Below, in pieces: positions 37,090 through 45,608 of a DNA stretch of 64,000 nucleotides. The stretch is from Palsa-883 sp963847615 (GTDB taxonomy: Bacteria; Pseudomonadota; Alphaproteobacteria; Acetobacterales; Acetobacteraceae), in contig CAWKAN010000015.1 in the NCBI GenBank assembly GCA_963847615.1, forward strand, positions 1 to 64,000. Reading direction: 5' to 3'. Within the stretch, counting starts at the first letter, position 1, and each line of letters starts with the position of its first letter. Below the pieces are notes generated by a model, which was not told the origin of the DNA, searched no databases, and saw only the letters and a list, made by a program, of their open reading frames with translations. The translations under genes were made by a program, and so were the position numbers.

Positions 37090-37449
37090 GTGGGATCGGC
37101 TGAACTGATAGGCCGTCTCGAAACTCTGGTGGCATGGGAAAATCCAGCGTGTTTTGTGCTCGACGGGTTCGGCGATCTGGAACGATGTAGCCTGCGGACA
37201 TCGAACGTGCACAGTGCTGATAGCTGGTACGAGGTGTTCGAGCCGGCGATCACGATCTCAGGCATGATGAGCGGTGCTGCGGAACAATACACGTACGACA
37301 TGGACGCGGAAGAAGAAGGCTTCAACTGCGGCCGTCTTCTAGAACGCAGCTATGACCGCAATGAGTTTCTTGCCGGACAGTCATTCAACCAGTTCGTGCC
37401 TGGGCGCTACCGCCCGACGATTCTCGCCATGCCCCACGCCCGGGCGTAG
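37090..37449 (+). CDS. Hypothetical protein of 119 residues, possibly a remnant
   Basis: GTG 37090 begins (M)GSAELIGRLETLVAWENPA; later parts include GFGDLERCSLRTSN and EQYTYDMDAEEEGFNCGRLL. Composition is protein-like and acidic, with no known domain. Its last 43 bases overlap the 3' end of the opposite-strand DUF6056-type gene, so the real end may lie earlier. Possibly the tail of a larger gene lost when the island was rearranged. Confidence 0.3.
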   Translation: MGSAELIGRLETLVAWENPACFVLDGFGDLERCSLRTSNVHSADSWYEVFEPAITISGMMSGAAEQYTYDMDAEEEGFNCGRLLERSYDRNEFLAGQSFNQFVPGRYRPTILAMPHARA

Positions 37450-38816
37450 CAGCGGTTGATGAAATAGCCGGGGTCTTGCGTGAAGCCCTCGAAGAACCGG
37501 TACCGGCTGGCCGCGAGCGTGCCGTGGCGGCCGTGGATCATCGGCAGGACGACGGTTGCACCAGGTGGGGCCCGCGTAAGCACCTCGGTCCAGCCCCGGT
37601 CGATCGCCGCGATTGCGCGTAGGTCGCGAACCATCCAGGGGAGGGGTGACGCCGCAAGGACAAAAAGGATTGCAGCTGTCGCGACGTTGCGCGCCGGCGT
37701 GAGTGGGCGGAGTCGGAACAGCGATGCGATGTAGCAGATGACAAGCACGCTACCCGCGTATGTCACCCGCGCCGCGATCAGCGCGCGCGGAATGGCGAGC
37801 AGAGTCGCCACATAGAGCAACGCCAGAACGACGAAGAGCCAGCCGATTCCGGCACGAAGCGGGGGCCTCGCTCGCCCACCGCCTGTCGGCAGCTTCGTGG
37901 CGGGAGCCAGCGGTCCAACGATGCGCCGCATCCACGCCTCGGGCATTTGGAACGACAGCACGGCAAAGGCAAAGCCCGCCAGCACGTAGCCGTCCCCAAA
38001 GACCTTCCCCAAGGCGTCGATCGCGCCGCCGATCCGCGCCGTCAGCGGGCTCGGCCCCACCATGGTCGCGACCGCCGCTGCGCGGACGAAGTTGCCGGGG
38101 GCTGCCAGCAAAACCACCGAGCCCGCCACATGGCAGGCCGCGACGGTCAGCAGCCAGCGTTGGGGCCGCTGCCCTTGCCATGCCCACATCGCGAGCAGGC
38201 AAAGCGCGGCCGAGACCACCACCGAGAGCGGCTCCAGGAAGGTCGCCATCACGAAGGCGAACAACGCGGTCAGCCAAAGGGTGGGCGATGCTGTCCCACG
38301 CACGGCGAGTGCCAGCGCGCGCTCCAGGATGAACAACTCGCCCGCGACCGCCCAGAGGTAGCCGATCGAGCCGGTCTTCCACAGCGCTGCCTCGCCGACC
38401 GAGCGCGGTCCCCACCACAGCAGCAGCGCGATGAATAGCGCGTCCACGAATTCCGCCGTGCGGTCGCGCCGCGCCGTGCGCTCCTGCCCCGAGGCCAATG
38501 CCGCGAGGCGCATCACCAACACGATCAGGCCAATGAAGACCAGCGCGTTCAACGCATCGAACGGCAGCATCGACCACCGCCACCCCGCGCCCATCAGCGC
38601 GTAGGTAAGGGCATTAACGAAGAACCGCCCAGTCCACGTGAAGTAGTCGTGCCACGCCGAGCTGATCGCGGCGCTCACGGAGGGGTCAAGCGCCCGGCAA
38701 TAGTCGTCGGCCCACATGGGGGTTTCGATGTTTGCCCACAGGAGGAACACCAGACATAGCGCCAGTGCCACGTGATGCCCGCGCAGCCAAGCCGACAGGT
38801 GTGGCCCGATCATCAT
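37407..38816 (-). CDS. Multi-spanning membrane protein, DUF6056-like
   Basis: About 469 residues with 10-12 hydrophobic segments. After the first helix (HHVALALCLVFLLWANIE) comes the periplasmic PMWADDYCRAL, the acidic loop that is the hallmark of this glycosyltransferase-like membrane family, then TWTGRFFVNALTYALMG and WKTGSIGYLWAVAGELFILE. A soluble tail (GATVVLPMIHGRHG) ends the protein. Members resemble GT-C transferases, so a role in glycan or lipid-linked sugar transfer is plausible but unproven. The start is placed at 38816; a longer frame to 38930 is not conserved-looking. Confidence 0.7.
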   Translation of the reverse strand: MMIGPHLSAWLRGHHVALALCLVFLLWANIETPMWADDYCRALDPSVSAAISSAWHDYFTWTGRFFVNALTYALMGAGWRWSMLPFDALNALVFIGLIVLVMRLAALASGQERTARRDRTAEFVDALFIALLLWWGPRSVGEAALWKTGSIGYLWAVAGELFILERALALAVRGTASPTLWLTALFAFVMATFLEPLSVVVSAALCLLAMWAWQGQRPQRWLLTVAACHVAGSVVLLAAPGNFVRAAAVATMVGPSPLTARIGGAIDALGKVFGDGYVLAGFAFAVLSFQMPEAWMRRIVGPLAPATKLPTGGGRARPPLRAGIGWLFVVLALLYVATLLAIPRALIAARVTYAGSVLVICYIASLFRLRPLTPARNVATAAILFVLAASPLPWMVRDLRAIAAIDRGWTEVLTRAPPGATVVLPMIHGRHGTLAASRYRFFEGFTQDPGYFINRCYARAWGMARIVGR

Positions 38817-38884
38817 GCCGCGATGGGCGCGTCCAGCATCCCGGCCCGTTTGTCCGGGCGGGTCAGCGGCTGGATTAATCGGTG

Positions 38885-39226
38885 TCATGCAGTCTGACCC
38901 CGGCAACCGGTCACGCATGTCTCCGGCCATGAAATGGCCACCTCTATGGTGTTGGAGTCGGCTATGTCCAGCCTCGATTGCTTCTCGATGTTGCCGGCGG
39001 GCTCATAGGATAGCGCTCTGCCCGGGCTGGCAGTCGCATGGATCGTGGTCCCATCCAGCTCTACCGTACCCGTCTTGCGCACGCCCGTCTTGCGCGCCAG
39101 TTTCACCACAGCGAGGAACAGCGTGTTAACCACGAAGTGCGCCATGTAGCTTGACGGCAACCATACTTCTACCATCGGCAGCATCAGGAGGCTGGTCTGC
39201 CGACCGGTGGGGCGGAAGTTGCTCAT
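38885..39226 (-). pseudogene. IS1182-family transposase remnant with internal deletion
   Basis: The frame begins MSNFRPTGRQTSLLMLPMVE, the typical start of IS1182-type transposases. After about 35 residues it jumps to KTGVRKTGTVELDGTTIHAT and ALSYEPAGNIEKQ, which normally lies over 60 residues further on. The C-terminal catalytic half is missing. It marks an old insertion between the DUF6056-type gene and the ABC exporter. Confidence 0.8.
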
Positions 39227-39338
39227 GCGTGGCCATCCAAGTGTTCATGCGAATCGTCGTTACGGACCTAGCACGGCAGTCGCGTAGCGTTAAGCCTGAT
39301 AGGCTGCTAAGTAACGGGAACGACGTGGGGGTTGGCCG

Positions 39339-42300
39339 GTGTATTTCGACCTGAGGCTCTGGCGCATGACGCGCGGCCTGCGCGGGCGCATCGCGCTGGC
39401 CGTGCTGCTCGGCCTGCTGGCGCTTGGCTGCGGCATCGCGCGCTTCGTCTTCCTCGGCCGGTTCCTGGCCCGCGTGTTCCACGGCGCGCCCGCCATGGCG
39501 CTGGTCGCGCCGCTGCTCGCCACCGCGCTGGCGATCCTGCTGCGCGCCGCAGCGGACCACGCCCGCACGATGCTCGCGCACCGCACCGCCAGCACGGTGC
39601 AGGAGGCGTTGCGCGCCCGGCTGTATGACAAGATCGCCGCCCTTGGGCCCGCCTGGTTCGGCGCCGAGCGCACCGGCGGCGTGATGCTGTCGGTGGTCAA
39701 CGGCGTCGAGCAGTTGCAGACCTTCTTCGGCCAATACCTGCCGCAGGTGGCGATCGCGCTCTGCGCGCCGCTGGCGATCTTCGCCGTGATCGCGGCCTGG
39801 GACCGGCCGGTCGCGCTGGTGATGCTGGCCGCGGCGCTGTTCTCGCTGGTGGTGCCGGCGACCATCCAGCGCAGCAGCGGCCGCGCCTCGCGCGCCCGCC
39901 AGCTCGCCTTCAAGGCATTCGGCGAGGAATTCCTCGACGCAGTGCAGGGCTTGCCGACGCTGAAGGCGTTCGGCCAGAGCGCCAGCTACGGGCGGATGCT
40001 CGCGGACAAGGCGCGCGCCTTGTCCGACAGCACGCTGTGGGTGCTCGCCGCCAGCGTGATGGGGCGCGGCTTCACCGATCTCGGCGTGGCGCTGGGCGCC
40101 GCGGCGGCGCTGGCGCTGGGCGCCTGGCGCGTGCAGCACGGGGTGATGAGCATCGAGGCGCTGCTGATCGTGCTGATGGCCGGCACCGAAATATTCCGCC
40201 CGCTGCGCGACCTGCGCACCGTGCTGCACCAGGGCATGGTCGGCCAGGCGGCGGCATCCGGCATCGCCGCGTTGCTGGACGCGCCGGTCACCGCGCCGGG
40301 GCCGCCGGCGCACCCGGTCGATGCGGCGCGGCTGGTCCCCTCCATCGGCTTCGAGCAGGTCGGGTTCGCCTACCCGGGCGGGCGCGGCGCGGCGCATCGC
40401 GGGCTGGAGTTTTCCATCGCACCCGGCGAGCGCGTCGGCATCGTCGGCCCCAGCGGCGCCGGCAAGTCGACGATCGTGCGGCTGTTGCTGCGGCTGCACG
40501 ATCCGGCGAGCGGAACGGTGCGGATCGGCGGCAACAACCTGCGCGCGCTCGATCCCGACGCGGTGCGCCGGCTGATCGCGGTGGTGGCGCAGGACACCTA
40601 TCTGTTCCACGGCTCGGTCGCCGACAACCTGCGCCTCGGGCGGCCCGAGGCGACCGAGGCCGAGCTGGTCGCGGCGGCGCGCGCGGCCAATGCGCATGAG
40701 TTCATCGTTGCGCTGCCGGATGGCTATGCCACGGTGATCGGCGAGCGCGGCACGCGGCTGTCCGGCGGGCAGCGCCAGCGCATCGCCATCGCGCGCGCGC
40801 TGCTGCGCGACGCGCCGATCCTGGTGCTGGACGAGGCGCTGTCCTCGGTCGACGCGGAGAACGAGGCGGTGATCCAGCAGGCGCTGGACCGGCTGATGCG
40901 CGGGCGCACCACGCTGATCCTGGCGCATCGCCTGTCCAGCGTGATCGGCGCCGATCGCATCCTGGTGCTGGAGGATGGCCATGTCGGGCAATCCGGCACG
41001 CATGCGCAGTTGATCGCCCAGGACGGGCCGTATCGCCGGCTGATGGGACCGCAGCTCGCCGAGCACGACGACACGATCGATGCGTTGCCGGCACGCGGCG
41101 GCGCCGCCGTCGGGGCCGAGGACGCGGCCACCACGCCGCTGGCCCGCCCGTTGTCCGAGGACGCCGCCGAGGTGGGCTGGCGTGAGACCATCGCGGCGTT
41201 GCTTGGCTTCGTCTGGCCGTGGCGGCGGCAGCTTGCCGTGGTGGTGCTGTGCGGCATCGGCCGCGTCGCCGCCTTCATCGGCGTCGGCGTGCTGGGCGCG
41301 CTGACCATCGGCGCGGTGCGCGCCGGCGCGCCGACCACGGGGCTGGTGATCGCGCTGCTCGCCGCCGCGCCGCTGACCGCGCTGCTGCACTGGCTGGAAT
41401 CCTGGCTGGCGCACGCCATGGCCTATCCGCTGCTGGCCGAGATGCGGGTCGAGCTGTACCGCAAGCTCGATGCGCTGGCGCCGGGCTATCTGTTGCACCG
41501 CCGGTCCGGCGACATCGTCGCCCTCGCCACGCAGGACGTGGAGACGGTCGAGTATTTCTTCGCCCATACCGTGGCGCCGGCTTGCGTCGCCGTGCTGGTG
41601 CCGCTCGGCGTGCTGGCGGCGCTGGCCTGGATCGCCTGGCCGCTGGCCTTGGCGCTGCTGCCGTTCCTTGGCTACGCCGCGGCGTCCCCGTTGTTCGGCC
41701 GCAAGCGGATCGATCGGCTCGGCTCCGCGGCGCGCGGCGCGCTGGGCGAGATGGGCGCCCACCTGACCGAAACGATCCAGGGCCTGGTCGAGCTGATCGC
41801 CTTCGCTGCGGTCGGCCGCCGGCGCGCGGCGTTCCTGCAGGTGGCGCGGCGCTGCCAGGCGTTGCGGCTGGAACTGCTCGGCGATCTCGCGCTGCAGACC
41901 ATGGGGCTGGAGGTGGCGACCGGGCTCGGCGGCCTGGCGGTCGCCGCGGTCGGCGCGCCGCTGGTGTTGCATGGCTGGATCGCCGCGCCGATGCTGCCGT
42001 TGCTGATCCTCATCTCGGTCGCCGCCTTCCTGCCGGTCTCCGAGATCGCCCAGGTCGGGCGGCAGCTTGCCGACACCATCGCCTCGACGCGGCGGCTGCA
42101 CGTCGTGCACGCCGAGCCGGTGGCGATCACCGACGGGCCGCAGCAGCCGGCGCCGCGCGCCGGCGGGTCCGCGGTGGATTTCGTCGATGTCGGCTTCACC
42201 TATCCCGGGCGGCAGGTTCCGGCGCTGCGCGATGTCAGCTTCGCGGTGCCGGCCGGGGCCACCGTGGCACTGGTCGGTCCGTCCGGGGCCGGAAAGACCA

Positions 42301-42920
42301 CGATCGCCAACCTGCTGCTGCGCTTCTGGGACCCGACCCAGGGCGTGATCCGGATGGATGGCGTCGATCTGCCGAAGCTGACGCTGGACGGGCTGCGCGG
42401 GCGCATCGCGCTGGTGGCGCAGGACACCTACCTGTTCAACGACACGCTGGAGGCGAATGTCCGGCTGGCGCGGCCCGACGCCTCGCGCGAGGCGGTCGCC
42501 CAGGCGGTGCAGCGCGCCGCGCTCGCCGAGTTCGTTGCGGAACTGCCGGAGGGGCTGCAGACCCGCGTGGGCGAGCGCGGCGTGCAGTTGTCCGGCGGGC
42601 AGCGCCAGCGGGTGGCGATCGCGCGCGCCTTCCTGAAGGATGCGCCGATCCTGGTGCTGGATGAGGCGACCTCGCATCTCGATACCATCAGCGAACAATT
42701 GATCCGCGCCGCGCTGGATGCGCTGATGGTCCGGCGCACCACGATCGTGGTGGCGCATCGGCTGTCGACGATCCGCGGCGCCGATTTGATCCTGGTGCTG
42801 GAGGCCGGACGGGTGATCGAGTTCGGCTCGCATGCGGAGCTGCTGGCGCAGCGCGGGGTCTATGCGCGGCTGGTGGAGCGGCAGATCGCCGGCGTGGCGG
42901 TGCCGCGCGCGGCGGAGTAG
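39339..42920 (+). CDS. Fused dual ABC exporter, CydDC-like (TMD-NBD-TMD-NBD)
   Basis: A 1193-residue protein with two complete exporter halves. Half 1: transmembrane domain about 15-330, Walker A GIVGPSGAGKST near 369, signature LSGGQRQRIAIARALL, Walker B ILVLDEALSSVD. Half 2: transmembrane domain about 620-890, Walker A GPSGAGKTT near 979, signature LSGGQRQRVAIARAFL, Walker B ILVLDEATSHLD. In E. coli CydD and CydC are separate and export cysteine/glutathione or handle heme for cytochrome bd assembly; fusion into one chain is the natural equivalent. Both ATP sites look complete, except that the Walker B end of half 1 reads EALSS, as in many exporters. No cyd oxidase genes are adjacent, so the substrate remains open. 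The start is GTG 39339. Confidence 0.85.
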   Translation: MYFDLRLWRMTRGLRGRIALAVLLGLLALGCGIARFVFLGRFLARVFHGAPAMALVAPLLATALAILLRAAADHARTMLAHRTASTVQEALRARLYDKIAALGPAWFGAERTGGVMLSVVNGVEQLQTFFGQYLPQVAIALCAPLAIFAVIAAWDRPVALVMLAAALFSLVVPATIQRSSGRASRARQLAFKAFGEEFLDAVQGLPTLKAFGQSASYGRMLADKARALSDSTLWVLAASVMGRGFTDLGVALGAAAALALGAWRVQHGVMSIEALLIVLMAGTEIFRPLRDLRTVLHQGMVGQAAASGIAALLDAPVTAPGPPAHPVDAARLVPSIGFEQVGFAYPGGRGAAHRGLEFSIAPGERVGIVGPSGAGKSTIVRLLLRLHDPASGTVRIGGNNLRALDPDAVRRLIAVVAQDTYLFHGSVADNLRLGRPEATEAELVAAARAANAHEFIVALPDGYATVIGERGTRLSGGQRQRIAIARALLRDAPILVLDEALSSVDAENEAVIQQALDRLMRGRTTLILAHRLSSVIGADRILVLEDGHVGQSGTHAQLIAQDGPYRRLMGPQLAEHDDTIDALPARGGAAVGAEDAATTPLARPLSEDAAEVGWRETIAALLGFVWPWRRQLAVVVLCGIGRVAAFIGVGVLGALTIGAVRAGAPTTGLVIALLAAAPLTALLHWLESWLAHAMAYPLLAEMRVELYRKLDALAPGYLLHRRSGDIVALATQDVETVEYFFAHTVAPACVAVLVPLGVLAALAWIAWPLALALLPFLGYAAASPLFGRKRIDRLGSAARGALGEMGAHLTETIQGLVELIAFAAVGRRRAAFLQVARRCQALRLELLGDLALQTMGLEVATGLGGLAVAAVGAPLVLHGWIAAPMLPLLILISVAAFLPVSEIAQVGRQLADTIASTRRLHVVHAEPVAITDGPQQPAPRAGGSAVDFVDVGFTYPGRQVPALRDVSFAVPAGATVALVGPSGAGKTTIANLLLRFWDPTQGVIRMDGVDLPKLTLDGLRGRIALVAQDTYLFNDTLEANVRLARPDASREAVAQAVQRAALAEFVAELPEGLQTRVGERGVQLSGGQRQRVAIARAFLKDAPILVLDEATSHLDTISEQLIRAALDALMVRRTTIVVAHRLSTIRGADLILVLEAGRVIEFGSHAELLAQRGVYARLVERQIAGVAVPRAAE

Positions 42921-42921
42921 G

Positions 42922-42941
42922 CTGGCGGCGTATCGCCAGCG
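42922..42941 (+). terminator. Short hairpin after the ABC exporter gene
   Basis: GCTGGCG-GCGTAT-CGCCAGC directly follows the stop codon and forms a seven-base-pair stem. There is no U tract, so it is a candidate end-of-message hairpin rather than a proven terminator. Confidence 0.4.
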
Positions 42942-43065
42942 GCTTGGTGCGCCGCCGGCAGGTCTCATTTCCGACCGAGCAGGTTGCCTCTCCGTCGTGC
43001 CCGCCGCACGCCTCTCCCGCCCTTCGCGGGAGCCGTGCCGGGCGCCGTAGGCCCTTTTCCTGCCC

Positions 43066-43491
43066 TTAACGCGGTCGTGGCGTTTCCGGCTGGCAGGGTA
43101 GCTTCCAGAAGCGTGCCTCGCGTTTGGCTCGGTCCCAATCGTGTTTCAGCAGATAGGACAAGCTTTCAAACAGGGCATCGATTCTGGTGTCGCTCGCTGC
43201 GGTGTTCGAGTTTGCCAACTGACGAATTTGATCGAGGATGCTGATGTCAGTTGGATCGAACGGATTTAGATTCAGGCGAAACTCGCGATGAAGCTCCAGC
43301 AGCTTCGCCTTGTCATTACCGGTTGCCGCGCGGGAGACTTGTGTCGCTTTGCATCGAATCTTCTCACGCCACTTGGCTCTTTCCTGCGTGACATTTTCGA
43401 TGCGAATTCTTCGTTCACTGTTGTAGAGGGTAACGGCAGCGCCGAGTATCACGCCGAAGACGGCTGACCCCAGGAATTCCAAAACTGTCAA
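43066..43491 (-). CDS. Small membrane-anchored protein of unknown function
   Basis: About 141 residues from a TTG at 43491, which has GGAGAG four to five bases upstream; (M)TVLEFLGSAVFGVILGAAVT is a single N-terminal transmembrane helix. The rest is cytoplasmic and charged: RIENVTQERAKWREKIRCKA, LLELHREFRLNLNPFDPTDI and SLSYLLKHDWDRAKREARFW. The pattern (one anchor, a WREKIR box and helical tail) occurs in scattered proteobacterial hypotheticals. G+C is lower than in neighbours, suggesting acquisition. Confidence 0.65.
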   Translation of the reverse strand: MTVLEFLGSAVFGVILGAAVTLYNSERRIRIENVTQERAKWREKIRCKATQVSRAATGNDKAKLLELHREFRLNLNPFDPTDISILDQIRQLANSNTAASDTRIDALFESLSYLLKHDWDRAKREARFWKLPCQPETPRPR

Positions 43492-43684
43492 CGTTCTCTC
43501 TCCACAAGGAAAGCCCCGCCGCGTCACCGCGTCAGGCCCCGTTCTCTTGGCCTTTCTCGGCTGCACCGCACCGTGACCATGCCACATCGGAACGGCGAAG
43601 CGCAACAGCGCTGCAGTGCGCCACCGGGGATGAAAATCTTCCGAATTGCGATGTTTGTTTCGGTGGTACTTCTATTTTCATAGA

Positions 43685-43762
43685 GGTCGGCAAGCGGAGC
43701 GAAGCCGGGTGAGGGTGCTGGCCGCGGCACCACCCTCACCCGCGTCGCTGCTCGCCGACCTT
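43685..43762. repeat. Imperfect palindrome between convergent or tandem genes
   Basis: CGGGTGAGGGTG (43707-43718 region) and CACCCTCACCCG are perfect inverted arms around a 12-13-base loop, extended outward by AGGTCGGC...GCCGACCT. The element lies just past the hydantoinase B stop and probably acts as a 3' mRNA hairpin. Related fragments (CTCCCGCCCTTCGCGGGAG) lie at 43015-43033 and 43777-43795. Confidence 0.6.
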
Positions 43763-43831
43763 GGTCCGCTTCGCGCCTCTCCCGCGAAGGGCGGAAGAGC
43801 TGTACGCAGTTCCGGTCAGCCTGAAATCGCT

Positions 43832-45476
43832 TCAGAACCCATACACCGTCCGCGCGGTCGCGGCATCGAGCCGCGCTTCGGCGATGTCGCGCCGGACCGC
43901 TTCCGGATCGCGCTCGCCCGGCGGGCCGTAGCCGCCCGAGCCGGCGGTGACCACCTCGATGATCTCGCCCTTGCGCAGCACGCCGGACCCGTGGTCGAAC
44001 GGCGCAGCCCCGAGCATGCACCCGCAGCCAGGCCTTGCCGCCGGGCGCGCCGCCGAACAGGCCCCAGGGCGGCGACAGCATGCGCGAGCCGTCCACCCGC
44101 ACGCGGCATTCCGCCTCCGCGCGATACACCCGGCGCAGCCCCATGCCGCCGCGGTGCCGCCCCGGCCCGCCGGAGCCGTCCACCAGCTCGTAGCGCAGCA
44201 GGGTCAGCGGGTATTCGATTTCCAGCGCCTCGACCGGCAGGTTCGAGGTGTTGGTCAGATGCACGTGCACGCCGTCCAGCCCGTCCTTGGTCGCCCGCGC
44301 GCCCGATCCGCCGCCGATCGTTTCCAGGTAGACCCACAGCCGATTGTCGCTCGGCTGGTGCCCGGCGAAGGTGATCGAGCAGCAGGCACCGTTCGATGCG
44401 GCGGTCACTCGTTCCGGCACCGCCTCGGCCAGCGCGCCATGGATCAGGTCCACCACCCGCTGGCAGGTGCCGAGCCGGCCGTTCACCGCGGCCGGATGGG
44501 TGCAGTTGACGATGCTGCCCTCGGGTGCCGTGACGTGCAGCGGGCGCGCCAGCCCGGCATTCGCCAGGATGGTGGGATCGACCACCGTCTTGACCGCGTA
44601 ATAGACGGTGGACAGCAGCGCCGTGTAGGTCATGTTCATCCCGGCGCGCACCTGCGGCGGCCCGTCGAAGGCCAGGTGCATCTCGTCCCCGGCGACGCGG
44701 ATCTCGCAATGCATCGGCAGCTCGCCGTCCACCTCCGGACAGTCGTAACGGTCGGCGAACCGATAGAGCCCGTCGGGAATGGCGGCGATACCGGCGCGCA
44801 TCTTGCGCTCGGCGTAGTCCTGCAGCGCGTCGCCGGCGGCCAGCACCACGTCGCTGCCGTATTTCGCGCAGAGCGCCATCATCCGTTGCACGCCCAGCCG
44901 GTTCGCCGCCATCTGCGCGCGCAAATCCGACAGCCGCTCGCGCGGCACCTGGCAGTTCAGCAGGATCAGTTCCTGCACGTCGCGCTGCAATGCGTGGCCG
45001 CGATACAGCCGCACCGGCGGGATGCGCAGGCCCTCCTGGTAGATATGCGCGTGGCCGCGATCGGCGAAGTCGGCGTGGTGCGCCAGGTTCACCGCCCAGG
45101 CGAGCATGCGTCCGCCGACGAACACCGGCTCGGCCATGACGATGTCGGGCAGGTGGGTGCCGCCGCCCTCATAGGCGTCGTTGCCGACGAACATGTCGCC
45201 CGGCCGCATCTGCTCGATCGGATGGCGCCGCATGATGTGCGGGATCAGGCCGATGAAGCTGCCGAGATGCATCGGGATGTGCTCGGCCTGGCACAGCGTG
45301 TTGCCGGCGAGGTCGAACAGCGCGGTGGAGCAGTCGCGGCGTTCCTTGATGTTGGTGGAGTAGGAGGCACGGATCAGCGCCTCGCCCATCTCCTCGACGA
45401 TGGAGGCGAGCGCGCTGCCGATCACCTCGACGGTGATGGGATCGATACCGATCCGGTTGGCGATGGTGCCGGTCAT
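43832..45476 (-). CDS. hyuB: Hydantoinase/oxoprolinase subunit B, one-base frameshift
   Basis: About 547 residues when one extra base near 44017 is removed. It starts MTGTIANRIGIDPITVEVIG and carries the HyuB signature stretches RASYSTNIKERRDCSTALFD, GDMFVGNDAYEGGGTHLPDI and ASNGACCSITFAGHQPSDN. After the break it ends GEIIEVVTAGSGGYGPPGER with the usual final ARTVYGF. With HyuA it performs ATP-dependent hydrolysis of hydantoin or 5-oxoproline-like rings. It follows hyuA in the same direction, separated by a palindrome. Confidence 0.88.
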
Positions 45477-45480
45477 TGGT

Positions 45481-45596
45481 GGTTCTTCTCCCCCTCCCCT
45501 TGAGGGAGGGGGGCGGGGGAGGGGGAAGTTTGGCACTGGCGGTGCCGCTGGCACCCCTCCCCCCGTCCCCCTCCCTCAAGGGGAGGGGGAGAACCA
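45481..45596. repeat. G/C-rich palindrome between hyuA and hyuB
   Basis: The outer arms CCCCCTCCCCTTGAGGGAGG (left) and its reverse complement at the right end are nearly perfect over about 45 bases. The centre (GGCACTGGCGGTGCCGCTGGCAC) differs from the copy at 6625-6715. As there, the element separates two genes of one operon. Confidence 0.85.
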
Positions 45597-45608
45597 AAAC
45601 CTGCCTCG

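Noticed and set aside
39126..42968. A 1280-residue open frame antisense to the ABC exporter
   Set aside because: It is Arg/Gln/His/Gly-rich shadow coding typical of the opposite strand of high-GC genes, with no domain; the sense strand has all ABC motifs.
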